Shown here in pieces: positions 10,663 to 20,163 of a stretch of 64,000 nucleotides of DNA. The position numbers were made by a program, and so were the translations under genes. Below the pieces are notes generated by a model. The model made no database searches. It was not told where the DNA came from and was given only the letters and a program-made list of their open reading frames with translations. The number at the start of each line of letters is the position of its first letter. The stretch's first letter is position 1. Source of the stretch: Akkermansia sp. (GTDB lineage: Bacteria; Verrucomicrobiota; Verrucomicrobiia; Verrucomicrobiales; Akkermansiaceae); contig JAKSOT010000001.1 of the NCBI GenBank assembly GCA_024405455.1, positions 1-64,000 on the forward strand, given 5' to 3'.

Positions 10663-10923
10663 AAAACCGGGTGTCTCCCAAAGATTTTTTCCGCTTCGCA
10701 AGGAGCGGGAATCAGCTGCGCATTGCATTGGAAAATACGTGAAATGGAAGTCTCGGAAGCCCTCCACCATTCGCATTTTTTTGTCGAGTTGTTGCCTCGC
10801 CAACGCCCAAATTCGGGAAATTTTGCAAGTCTAACCCTCCCTGCGGGGATGAAAGCCGCCGACGGCCCCGTTCAGGGCGCGCCATAAGGCGCGGTAAGGC
10901 GGTTTTGTAAATTCTTTTGTTTT
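10663..10923. repeat. Intergenic region with partial copy of the hairpin repeat
   Basis: No gene is seen. Positions about 10833-10905 hold modules shared with the dispersed repeat (AGCCGCCGACGGCCCC, AGGGCGCGCC ATAA GGCGCGGTAAGGCGG), a degenerate or partial copy. Confidence 0.5.
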
Positions 10924-11211
10924 TCAAAGGCCGAATTCCGCCAACTGCTGCCATTCCACGAAACTCTGCACATACGCCTCGGCTATCTCACGGTGCGTGC
11001 GGTGGTCCTTCACCAGGCAACCCATGGATGCCACACACCACCAAGTCTTGCGGGCATCCTCCGCAGCCTCCGGGTTGATCTTCTCTATTTCCGCGATAAT
11101 GGACAACGTCCGCTCAGATGGAGGAAACGGCGGCTGGTAGTCCCCATTCTGCCTTTTCTCCAAAATCGAGAGCTTGTAGCGTGTCAACGGTTCTTTCTTC
11201 TTCTTTTTCAT
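10924..11211 (-). CDS. Small hypothetical protein
   Basis: 95 residues, starting MKKKKKEPLTRYKLSILEK and rich in Lys and Glu at the N-terminus, with a helical part PSERTLSIIAEIEKINPEAAEDARKTWWCVASMGCLVKDHRTHREIAEAYVQSF. The composition looks like a natural soluble protein rather than a shadow frame, and no competing gene overlaps it. Family and function are not recognised. It stands alone at the border of the accessory island. Confidence 0.55.
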   Translation of the reverse strand: MKKKKKEPLTRYKLSILEKRQNGDYQPPFPPSERTLSIIAEIEKINPEAAEDARKTWWCVASMGCLVKDHRTHREIAEAYVQSFVEWQQLAEFGL

Positions 11212-11340
11212 AGCCTTGTATTCATCGGGTGTCGGGCGGGTAGTCGCTCAACTCCCCCATCCTACGCCATGCTGGCCCCGGCGTCAACCCCCAATCCGCT
11301 TTTTTTCCTCGCAGAGCTTCATCCGCAGGATGATTTCTTC

Positions 11341-11451
11341 ATCAAAGCCCCTCCCGCCCCAAGCGGGGAGGGGCCTTTGATATACTCCCTTTAGGGAGTA
11401 TTATTTCTTCATTGCATATGGCATGGCATATGCGTTGCCATATGGCATGCC
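11341..11451. repeat. Cluster of palindromes
   Basis: The region 11212-11815 has no convincing gene. It contains a strong inverted repeat (11341-11381, ATCAAAG...CTTTGAT around GCCCCTCCC), a second perfect one (11382-11401, ATACTCCC TTTA GGGAGTAT), and a run of overlapping CATATGGCATG palindromes (about 11414-11451). The first may be a terminator; the others are unexplained. Confidence 0.6.
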
Positions 11452-11815
11452 ATTAACACCCGCTGCAACAAGTGTTTCTGCAGCTCCGTAGCCCCGGAGT
11501 TCCGGAGGGGCGAAGCCCCGGCGCAGCGGGATTTCTTTACCAAGTCCCGCAAAGACGGGCACACACGGCAGCAACCGCCGCCATACTTCCCCAAAATCGC
11601 ACACAGGTGGTGTCTTTCCATGTACGCCATCATACGGCATACTTTCTTCCACGCAAACCCCAAATCGCAACCCGCCTAACCCTACCGCCACAGGGCGGCC
11701 TCTCTCGACGACCGCGCTATCCTCTTCCATGAATCAGAGCGAATTAGTTTGCCTTGAATCCAAAAGCAGGCATGTTAAAAGAGTGCAAGATAAGTGATCC
11801 AGGGAACAAGGTCCT

Positions 11816-14800
11816 TCAGGAGAATCTTGGGTCTTGCTTCACAAGTTCAAAGAATGGGACATCCCGTATGCTGTTGACGCTATCGCCTATTTTGCAGATG
11901 CTTTCAAATATCTTCGCTTTATTAATGGCTCTCATGTAGAGCTCTGTATTGGGGTCATTTGCACTGAAAATGCTGGCCAATTCAGAACGGCTGATGGAGT
12001 TGACATGGTGAATAACCCAGCTGAGAATGAATTGGGAATAGTCCTCTTTGCTGGTCTTAAAATCTCCTATGTTCTGGGTGGATAGAATCATGCCTACGCC
12101 GAACATGCGGCCCTCACTGATGATGTTCCGGAGGGAAGAAAAATCCTTCTTGAGGAACTGATGTGCTTCATCCACCATGATCATGGCGCGTATCTCACGG
12201 TGACCATTTTCCTGACGACTCGCGCCGAGTTGGCGCATTTCTGCATAGAACAAGTCAAGGATGAGGGACACAATTACCTTTTTGGTATCGTCAGGATAAA
12301 GCGTGAGGTCTATCACTTGTACGCGGTCCAACCATTCAAACAGGGAGACGCAATCCTCATTGCTTTCGGCAAAGATGGTGTAGTCCCTCAATTTGTCGAA
12401 CAGAGCATAGCATTTGTCATTGGCATCATGCTCTGCGAAATACTTGTCAATGACCTGGGACATTGTTGGCGGAGGGTTGTCCCATGTGGAAGGACTGCGG
12501 TCTATGCCAGCATCGGCATAGGTATCGAGTATGGTCTTCTTAATAATACTTTGTTGCTTTTGTCCCAAGCCATATGCCTTACTGAAGGAATCGCTGATGC
12601 GGTCAGCAGTAATGGCTGGTAGGTTCATGCCTTCCGCATCCTCCGTTTTAACTAATTTAAGCGGATTAAACGGGAAGTTGTATTTGTATGCTTTTCCATC
12701 AACGGCTGTCAGGAAATCCTCGCCCTTGTAATCCCCCTTGTAATCGAACACCAGAATTCCGATAGGTGTCTGCCCTACGTTATGTGCGCTTTCTTTGCAG
12801 AGCTGTGCAATGAGAGCGCTCGCAAATTGGGTCTTGCCAGTACCCATGGTGCCGATGATACCCATGTTGGGATGACTGACCATTGCTGTATTGCCTGGTT
12901 CAAAGGTGATGGGGTATTTGCCCTTTATGGTGTGGCCAATCAAAATGCGGATGGGTTCGTGTGCTGGAGCTGCTGGGGCGGTGGCTGGGTTAATATCAGA
13001 AGCGGGACCGGGCACATCAACAGGCTTCACGGTTGGCTGGTTTCCCACCCCATCATCAGGTGTCTGGTCGGTGGGTTCGGATGGGGAGGGGGCATCCATA
13101 TTCGTGTTGTTGTCGGGAAACGGGGGCATATCCGAAATTTCTGCGATATCCAGTTCCCTCAGATTTGCGGACTCGGGATCGGCAACAAAGCGAAAACTCT
13201 CCTTTTCTGAAAAATGGATTTCACAGATGGGCTCATCTTCAACAATTGTTGTATAGACATACGGCTCCGCATTGCTGTGGAAGGCAATAACCGCTGCCTT
13301 GCCGATGTTTCCGTTGTCGGATGGCAAATTGCTTTCAATGTGGTATTCGGAATTGAGCAATCGGTAGCGGAGCTCCTCGATTACCTCGTAATCCGCCCTA
13401 GACATCAGGCCGTTGGCTGCGAGTTTTTCAGAATTGGACAGGAAGATGGAGGCAAAGAAAGTTCGGTAAATATCCTTGATGAAACCTTCCCCTTCAATGA
13501 TATGGGCACGGAGCAGCTTGTAAGTGTGGCTGACCTGTTTCCCGCCTTTGTCCACCATGGCGTTGCCGTTTTTTGTACATTTCACCTCAACTGGGTAGAA
13601 GTACAGGTTGAGTTTGTCGTCTGGAAGCTTGTGCAATCCTATCATGAGTAGATCATCGGAAAGTGACCCTGATGCCCCAAGTGATTTTTTTGAAAAAATA
13701 TGTTCCATCGGCAATCGGATGGCTCCCGTGACACGAAGGACCTCTTCTAGGGAAACTGGGACCCAGATAACATTGGCTATACGTCTCATGAAGCGCGAGA
13801 GCACTATGGTGGCGGCCACAATGCTCATCTTTTCACGTATTTGGACTTCTGTCTTGTTGACGAGGCTCAGCATCCAACTGCCGTTTAGGCAGTTGAAATA
13901 GCTCATCATTCGCTCATTGAAGTTTCTGAATCGTGCTGCATCGAGCGTAAATATATCATAAGATTTCCGTAAAATGTTTTCGTATTGCCTAATATGTTTG
14001 GTAACGGTTATGCTGTCGAATTTTGCGTTGATGCCCCCTTGATCCGCATAATGAACGATGTAGAGCTTTTGATTGTAGAAGAAATTAATGTCGACCTCTG
14101 GGTTGATGAAGGTAACCCAGTTCGCATTGTCGTATATGTTTTCTAGAAGCGTTGATTGTTTGAAAGAGTAGTGTTTGGCAATCATCGCCGATTTGCTAAA
14201 GAGGGATTTTCCTTGGTTTGTTTCATTAGCATATAGTGTATTCATGGCTGCCGCCATGGGGTAGATGCTCCCGCGGTTAAGGGGGTTATGCATGGAACCA
14301 AAGCCGATAAAATAGGAGTTGTCAATGAGCGCGGTGGAGGTGGCGGAAATGAGGCCGTTCATAGCCGTTTCTGTGCGCGCCACCTCATGTGCTAAAGGTA
14401 CGTGGGTATGCTGTGTTGCCATGCGGTAAAAAGCTACATGGCAGTACGAGATGTTCGGCTCTGTTTCATCTAAACAGTGTTTGTAAAAAGAAACACGGGT
14501 GAAGAAGTAGTGAATGAACTGTTGCTCGCTTAGATCTTGCGTCCAGGAATCATACCCATGCTCGCCCAGCTCACGGATAATGGCATCTGTTGTGTTGAGC
14601 CTGTTGAGTTTTTCAAAGAAAGTCTCAATTGTGAGATTGTCTACATATTCATGCAACTCTATACGTTGAACATTTTGTTTTTGCTTGTACTGATTAGAAA
14701 TAAAATGAAGGATACCTTTAACACTATCTGAATCATCTGCAAATCCTATCGCCCCAATAATGATAGGGCAATCAACACTCTGAAAAAGATAGGGGAAATG

Positions 14801-17044
14801 CTTGATAAATTCCTGCATCTTATCCGCAACCTCCTTAGTGGTAATAGCGTTGATGTGAACTTGCGGGCGCGTCGACGATTCCTCATATAGGCTCCATGTG
14901 CGGATAGAGGGCAGTCTTTCGTCCATGACGGGGCGCATGACAGTATTATGCAGGCTGAGGTATGGAATCAGATAGAATGGTGACAACTGGCGGCGCAGTT
15001 CGGAGCGCATCCCTTCCTGAAGAAAAGCTTGCTCACGCTTCATCTGCCTTCTCAGTTCTATGTGGTAGGCTACCATAATAGGGTGAAAGGGAGAAAGATA
15101 CAGACGAGAGTCCCCGTGATCTTTCACTATCCCCAAGTGCGTCAGGTTATACTCCTCATGTGTCAGCATCTTATTATCCGTGGTAGGAAGCTTTCGTATG
15201 GCCTCCAACACTGCCTGGCAATACTCGTCATACAGCGCTTCCAATTCCTCATCGGGTGGAGTTAGGGACGGTACGGTATAGCGTGCATTGTCCGCGCTCT
15301 TCTTGCGGAAAAGGGCAAAAATAGCCTGCAAGGCTTTGTTCACCCTGTGCGGCAAAGCGAGAGGCGTGGTGTTTTTCCATTGCCGCTGCATAATATCTGT
15401 TCCGCTGATAACGTTTGTTGCGCATTCAAGATAGGGAAGCCCCGTATCAATAAAACGCTTTTCATTCTCCAAATACCAGCGCCAGCGCTTGTTTACAGTT
15501 CGAATTTTTGTTCCGTCAAAAAGTCGGGCAAACTCGTTACCTTGGTAGTTTTCGCCCCAATATTGCAGGAGGGGGTTGACCTCGGCGGGGACCATGGGCA
15601 GCAAAGCGGCTGCTGAGTTCAACTTTAGTTTTATCGGTATTTCTGTCTCTCCGAAAACTAATGCGAAATCAATGGATTCCTGTTCTTCTTCCGGCAATAT
15701 CGAGATTTCTAGGCAGGAGCCCTCCTCCCATTTATACGTGTTATTGAGCGGCAGGCCTACCATCTTGTCTCCTCGTCCGAAAATCACCTCATCCACCTCC
15801 GCCGGCACCTTTACGACTATAGCCCCTTCTTTATTGAAGGTGAAATCAGATTCGATATCCAGAAAAAACTTATCTGGACAAGGTACCGCAAGGACGGAAA
15901 ACTCATAGCCTCCGGCAGTTGCCGTAACTAGCTTACCTATTGGTATAGGGACAAAAATGCAGTCTCCCTTTACTTTTACCTGTTTTGACACTTCATCCTT
16001 TTTCAAATGCCGGTCGAAATGCACATGTAAAGTTAGCTCCTGCGTTTCTTCATCTTCTGCATAAGCTAATAAATAGCGTTTCCACCGCCCACCTTTTGGT
16101 GAAATGGCACAGGGAATTTCCTTACCCGCTGCGATGACTTTCACATCTCGTACCTCAGCCTTGTTGACTGCCGAACGTCGTTCTATGCTCTCTTCTATAT
16201 CCTTCCACGAGGTCTGATGCCAGCGCTCGTTGTTTACAAGCTTTTTTGAGAGCTTCTCATCCAGAAATTTACTCAAACTGCTAACTTTATTAGCATTGTC
16301 ATCATCGTTGAGGATGTCGCTGATCTGGCGGAATATATAGTGATTTTCCTTCACGCGCTCTAACATATCATCTTTGCTCAGCGCAAAAAAGTTTTCGTAG
16401 ATGGAATCATCATGGAAGAATTCCAAATCTGCGTAATGTCCCTTCAGACTGTGTTTGTCAAGTACGGTCAGGGCATGCCGGAAGTCGAAAAGGCTGCAAG
16501 TCCCATCGTCGATGCTGCTTGCGATATCATTCAAATAAGCATCGAGGAAGAAAAATTCGTTGTCGTTATGCAAGGCATCATATGCCTTTTTCCGAATGTT
16601 GCTGATAATATGATTTGGGCTCAGCGGTGCTCCCACCCCTTGCAAATTTTGACAGGAAGTTACAATGGATGAAAGAGAACTGTTGGCAAGGACAAATAGC
16701 AAGCAGTAATTCTCATAGTGAGACCCAGGGACGCCAACTGCATTGCGCATGGTTGTCAGATAATCTTCCGAGGCATTGGAATCGCGACCAATCAGAAGCG
16801 AGGGATAGCCGTCTCCAAGATCCACCTCGTACGTGTTATAGGGTTCTTCCTCCTGTGTGTTGTCGGAGTAGATACCTGAAACCATGCAGGGTTTTGCGAT
16901 AGCTTTCAAAGCATCCATAAACCCGTCTCGGTATTCGCTGTTTTCGATGACAATATAGAAGCGCCGCCCAGCGCTCACACTATAATCACGAAAATAACTG
17001 CAGACGAGGTCTTGTATGATATAGTTATAAAAACTCAAGTCCAT
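11816..17044 (-). CDS. dptH: DNA phosphorothioation-dependent restriction protein DptH
   Basis: 1742 residues, in the size range of DptH/DndH. The N-terminal 1300 residues are poorly recognisable; the C-terminus is a HerA/FtsK-like ATPase with Walker A GIIGTMGTGKTQFA (about residues 1393-1405) and Walker B MIMVDEAHQFLKK (about 1617-1629), followed by ILSTQNIGDF. A Pro/Thr-rich linker (PSEPTDQTPDDGVGN, about 1335) separates the parts. In Dnd systems DptF, G and H form the restriction arm that attacks DNA lacking phosphorothioates. The gene is last in the operon, 12 bp after dptG, and clearly more AT-rich than the core genes, suggesting acquisition by transfer. Confidence 0.88.
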   Translation of the reverse strand: MDLSFYNYIIQDLVCSYFRDYSVSAGRRFYIVIENSEYRDGFMDALKAIAKPCMVSGIYSDNTQEEEPYNTYEVDLGDGYPSLLIGRDSNASEDYLTTMRNAVGVPGSHYENYCLLFVLANSSLSSIVTSCQNLQGVGAPLSPNHIISNIRKKAYDALHNDNEFFFLDAYLNDIASSIDDGTCSLFDFRHALTVLDKHSLKGHYADLEFFHDDSIYENFFALSKDDMLERVKENHYIFRQISDILNDDDNANKVSSLSKFLDEKLSKKLVNNERWHQTSWKDIEESIERRSAVNKAEVRDVKVIAAGKEIPCAISPKGGRWKRYLLAYAEDEETQELTLHVHFDRHLKKDEVSKQVKVKGDCIFVPIPIGKLVTATAGGYEFSVLAVPCPDKFFLDIESDFTFNKEGAIVVKVPAEVDEVIFGRGDKMVGLPLNNTYKWEEGSCLEISILPEEEQESIDFALVFGETEIPIKLKLNSAAALLPMVPAEVNPLLQYWGENYQGNEFARLFDGTKIRTVNKRWRWYLENEKRFIDTGLPYLECATNVISGTDIMQRQWKNTTPLALPHRVNKALQAIFALFRKKSADNARYTVPSLTPPDEELEALYDEYCQAVLEAIRKLPTTDNKMLTHEEYNLTHLGIVKDHGDSRLYLSPFHPIMVAYHIELRRQMKREQAFLQEGMRSELRRQLSPFYLIPYLSLHNTVMRPVMDERLPSIRTWSLYEESSTRPQVHINAITTKEVADKMQEFIKHFPYLFQSVDCPIIIGAIGFADDSDSVKGILHFISNQYKQKQNVQRIELHEYVDNLTIETFFEKLNRLNTTDAIIRELGEHGYDSWTQDLSEQQFIHYFFTRVSFYKHCLDETEPNISYCHVAFYRMATQHTHVPLAHEVARTETAMNGLISATSTALIDNSYFIGFGSMHNPLNRGSIYPMAAAMNTLYANETNQGKSLFSKSAMIAKHYSFKQSTLLENIYDNANWVTFINPEVDINFFYNQKLYIVHYADQGGINAKFDSITVTKHIRQYENILRKSYDIFTLDAARFRNFNERMMSYFNCLNGSWMLSLVNKTEVQIREKMSIVAATIVLSRFMRRIANVIWVPVSLEEVLRVTGAIRLPMEHIFSKKSLGASGSLSDDLLMIGLHKLPDDKLNLYFYPVEVKCTKNGNAMVDKGGKQVSHTYKLLRAHIIEGEGFIKDIYRTFFASIFLSNSEKLAANGLMSRADYEVIEELRYRLLNSEYHIESNLPSDNGNIGKAAVIAFHSNAEPYVYTTIVEDEPICEIHFSEKESFRFVADPESANLRELDIAEISDMPPFPDNNTNMDAPSPSEPTDQTPDDGVGNQPTVKPVDVPGPASDINPATAPAAPAHEPIRILIGHTIKGKYPITFEPGNTAMVSHPNMGIIGTMGTGKTQFASALIAQLCKESAHNVGQTPIGILVFDYKGDYKGEDFLTAVDGKAYKYNFPFNPLKLVKTEDAEGMNLPAITADRISDSFSKAYGLGQKQQSIIKKTILDTYADAGIDRSPSTWDNPPPTMSQVIDKYFAEHDANDKCYALFDKLRDYTIFAESNEDCVSLFEWLDRVQVIDLTLYPDDTKKVIVSLILDLFYAEMRQLGASRQENGHREIRAMIMVDEAHQFLKKDFSSLRNIISEGRMFGVGMILSTQNIGDFKTSKEDYSQFILSWVIHHVNSISRSELASIFSANDPNTELYMRAINKAKIFESICKIGDSVNSIRDVPFFELVKQDPRFS

Positions 17045-17056
17045 AGCTATTAGTTG

Positions 17057-18499
17057 TTACAATTTGATATGTACATATTGGGCTTCTCCAGCATCACTTT
17101 TGCGATCAAGAAGATTCAATTTTAAAAGATATTGTTCCATGGCTGCTCGTGTTTCGCGATTGAATGCCATACCATATTTTAGGAATCGCGTGTAAACTTC
17201 TTCCAATTTCGTTTTGTTCCCTCGGGTGAGCATAGCTGTCAGGAAAAGGAACATTTCGTCATCCAGAGAGAGGACCAAAACACCACGCCCCCTTTTGAGA
17301 AATCTCATAGTCATAAGGTCAATAATTTTTTTACGCATGCGGCTTATATAACTGGTCGATTGCAAATCTGCGCAAAGGTCTTCCAACTTTAACAGAAAAT
17401 CTTTGTAGGAATCGATCTCCAATTCATCTTCAGAGCGGCTAATTTCCTGATAGTTTTTTTCTGTTTTTCTAATGCTGAGACGAGCTAGTTTTTCCTTATA
17501 ATATTGCTTGAGCAGGTCTTCCAAGGCTTCTTTGTTTTCTTCAAAGGGAGTTTCCTGCAGCGCTGACAACACGTCCGGGTAAAACCCTACATTTCCTCCT
17601 AGAATGCAGTTTGCAATATCTAGCGCCTGTGCGTGGCCATACAATTTGTCCAATAACCCTTTGCGCACTTTGTTCGGCCAGCCCTTTTCAACGGCTTCAT
17701 GTTTTACGGGAACTCGTTCTGAGCTTAAAATAAAATAAAAAACCTCGGGATCGGTAAGAGGATCTGTCTTTTTAGCTGAAAGAGATACAATGGTTTGTGT
17801 AACGCTATAGCACAGATAAAAGTGAAAAAAGAGATGCAGGTAGCGCACTTTGATCGAGTCTGCTTGTAAGAGCATCCATTCTAAATCTTTTATAAAACTT
17901 TTTCGAATATATGGTAAGATTGTGTATCCCGCTTCGGCTGTCGGCGAATCCTCGATCTGTTTTCTGTCTGCAAAGGCATCATGGAGGATTTGAGAGAACA
18001 AGTCTTGGTTCTCGTCAGAAAGACACGGACACGAGCAGCCCGCCATATCATAAAGATATCGCGCTGCCTTACGTTGTCCTGCTTCACGTTTGGCTTGTTC
18101 CTTTGGAATTGTATTTTCACTAGCAGGCATGAGCGGCACATATTTCAGGAAGGTAGAATCTGTAATATTCAAGTTGCCGCTGATATAAAGGACATCGCGC
18201 AGAATATCCGAGAATAAATCTATCTCGGCTTTTTCCATTTTCATTTCATCCCTCAAATATGGAACTATTGTTTCTTCAATTTCTTTTTCCAAATTCTTAA
18301 TCGGATGTGTATTGTCTTGTGCAGAGAGACGGAAAAACTCTCCGCTAACGCCCTGTAGTGGACACTGTTTGTCCAGCACCGTTGTAACGCCGCTCACAAA
18401 AGGAAGTATCTTGATCCCGCTTTGAAAGTTATCTACGAACTTACCATTTTTCCTGTCGTGGTAGCCGCTCTGGTAGGCGTCAGGTATAATCGTTTTCAT
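17057..18499 (-). CDS. dptG: DNA phosphorothioation-dependent restriction protein DptG
   Basis: 480 residues, no transmembrane segments, mostly helical, starting MKTIIPDAYQSGYHDRKNGKF. It lies between dptF and dptH, with its ATG overlapping the dptF stop by 4 nt (ATGA), indicating translational coupling. DptG has no known catalytic motif; in characterised systems it is needed with F and H for restriction. The assignment rests on size, position and general resemblance, so it is weaker than that of its neighbours. Confidence 0.75.
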   Translation of the reverse strand: MKTIIPDAYQSGYHDRKNGKFVDNFQSGIKILPFVSGVTTVLDKQCPLQGVSGEFFRLSAQDNTHPIKNLEKEIEETIVPYLRDEMKMEKAEIDLFSDILRDVLYISGNLNITDSTFLKYVPLMPASENTIPKEQAKREAGQRKAARYLYDMAGCSCPCLSDENQDLFSQILHDAFADRKQIEDSPTAEAGYTILPYIRKSFIKDLEWMLLQADSIKVRYLHLFFHFYLCYSVTQTIVSLSAKKTDPLTDPEVFYFILSSERVPVKHEAVEKGWPNKVRKGLLDKLYGHAQALDIANCILGGNVGFYPDVLSALQETPFEENKEALEDLLKQYYKEKLARLSIRKTEKNYQEISRSEDELEIDSYKDFLLKLEDLCADLQSTSYISRMRKKIIDLMTMRFLKRGRGVLVLSLDDEMFLFLTAMLTRGNKTKLEEVYTRFLKYGMAFNRETRAAMEQYLLKLNLLDRKSDAGEAQYVHIKL

Positions 18500-20157
18500 C
18501 GTAATTGAAGTGTTCCGAATTTAGTTTTTTTCAAGTATGTTTCTTGTGACTGGTGAGAGAGTATAACGAGCCTCTTAGTACAATCACACTGTTTTGCCAA
18601 ATTGCGGATAAAAGCGCCAAATTCCATATTCTTTTCCGTCTCTCTCGAAGAAGAAAGTCGTCCGGCATTCAACTCACAGATAAAAGAATACAATTGGTAA
18701 TCCATACGAAGTGCCACTTGTTCATCACCTGCTTTCCAGATCATCGAGAAACGCAAGAAAAAATTGCCCATCTCTGGCTGTGCGAAACGTCCAATAATAT
18801 AGCAAAGTTCAAATTCGAGAGGTGCGAACAATTTGTAGCGACCTCCTTGTACGTTGATAGGAACCAGATCAGGCTTTTGAGCGTATGAGCCGTAGTAGCG
18901 GGGGATAGCTGTTTTTACCTGTTCTTCCAGTTCGGCTAGCACAAGGCCATCTTTCTTCATAACACCGCGCAATTTTCCGAGATAAGAGGTGTAGATACCC
19001 TTCTCGGAATGGTATTCCATTAGGTGCTGAAGTCGGAACAAGAACTTCGTGGTGCGCTCCCGGTCATCCCGCCCGTTGTCGTAGAATGCGTTTGTGCGTG
19101 CAACCAACTCACGAGGTAAGATAGATGTGTCGATATAGTCAGCCGGAATAGCCTCTGAGGTAAAGAGTACGGCAAGCTGTTGGTTATGTTCCTTGCTATT
19201 GTGACGCAACGGGTCAAGCTGAGCTATGGCGCGCTGAATTAAGTTATCTCCTCCGCAAAACATCATGTTGGGTAACAGCGCGTCATAGTACGCTTTTTTC
19301 TCACTATAATCGGGTTGCTGATAAACCAGAATGCTATAAACAAAATCTAGGAACTCCCTCGCGGTGATAGATAAGCGGCAGCAGATGATAGCCTCTATCA
19401 CCATCATGATGATGCTGTGACGGATTTGGGGGATGCTTAATAACTGGAAATTGAGCATTAGCGGCATCTGAGCGTTTGCCTGCACTCTTCTATCCTGCTG
19501 ATATGCCTTGTAAAATGGATTCTCGTCTGTCTGCTGTACCACTTTGTCGAGCAGGGCGGTTAGGAAAGCGGAATCAACGGGGTAAGCATCATCCCGATCG
19601 GGGAAGAATTCAAATACTTGTTCATCAGGGAAAAGCACGACCTTGATGCGCTCGCTCTCATGCGCCGGGGTTTGGTCATCGTCATCGAAGATGGGTGACG
19701 CCGCCTGGATTAACGAATTATACACCCCCTTGTTTTCCTCATCATCAATAAACGCATTTAATTTGCCCAAGTTAATGGCTAGCACCAGTTTTTTCGTTGT
19801 GTTTGCCAGTTTTGTATCGGAAAATTCTCGAAGAGCTGTGCGCAAGGTTTGAATTGCTGAGCGTTTCGGCGAGCTGCTAGCTGTCGCATCATTGTAGTAG
19901 CATTCATCAGGCCAATCGAAATGTTGCTTAATATGGCTAATGAGGTGCGATTTGCCGTCGCCGGCGCTGCCGACAAGAAGCACGATACCGCCGCCTGCTT
20001 CCTCAATAGCTTGCATCTTTGCAGCCAATTTTTCTTCTATTGGTCGTGGTACATGCAGATAGCTGTCATATTCGCTCAAGCTACCTCCTGTATGCACAGA
20101 TTCCTGCGAATTCAAGCTTAAGCGCGACAGAGCCTTGTATAAATGGAGATTATGCAT
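18496..20157 (-). CDS. dptF: DNA phosphorothioation-dependent restriction protein DptF
   Basis: 553 residues, a P-loop ATPase with Walker A LLVGSAGDGKSHLISHIK (about residues 57-74); the GDGKS form is characteristic of DptF. The preceding SEYDSYLHVPRPIEEKLAAKM also fits the family. Order and spacing (radical SAM gene, 6 bp, dptF, 4-nt overlap, dptG, 12 bp, dptH) describe one transcript. No dndA-E modification genes are present anywhere in the window. Confidence 0.88.
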   Translation of the reverse strand: MHNLHLYKALSRLSLNSQESVHTGGSLSEYDSYLHVPRPIEEKLAAKMQAIEEAGGGIVLLVGSAGDGKSHLISHIKQHFDWPDECYYNDATASSSPKRSAIQTLRTALREFSDTKLANTTKKLVLAINLGKLNAFIDDEENKGVYNSLIQAASPIFDDDDQTPAHESERIKVVLFPDEQVFEFFPDRDDAYPVDSAFLTALLDKVVQQTDENPFYKAYQQDRRVQANAQMPLMLNFQLLSIPQIRHSIIMMVIEAIICCRLSITAREFLDFVYSILVYQQPDYSEKKAYYDALLPNMMFCGGDNLIQRAIAQLDPLRHNSKEHNQQLAVLFTSEAIPADYIDTSILPRELVARTNAFYDNGRDDRERTTKFLFRLQHLMEYHSEKGIYTSYLGKLRGVMKKDGLVLAELEEQVKTAIPRYYGSYAQKPDLVPINVQGGRYKLFAPLEFELCYIIGRFAQPEMGNFFLRFSMIWKAGDEQVALRMDYQLYSFICELNAGRLSSSRETEKNMEFGAFIRNLAKQCDCTKRLVILSHQSQETYLKKTKFGTLQLR

Positions 20158-20163
20158 TGCAAT

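Noticed and set aside
11401-11730. 109-residue minus-strand frame after dptH
   Set aside because: Its end is made of the CATATGG palindromes and the rest has no natural protein look.
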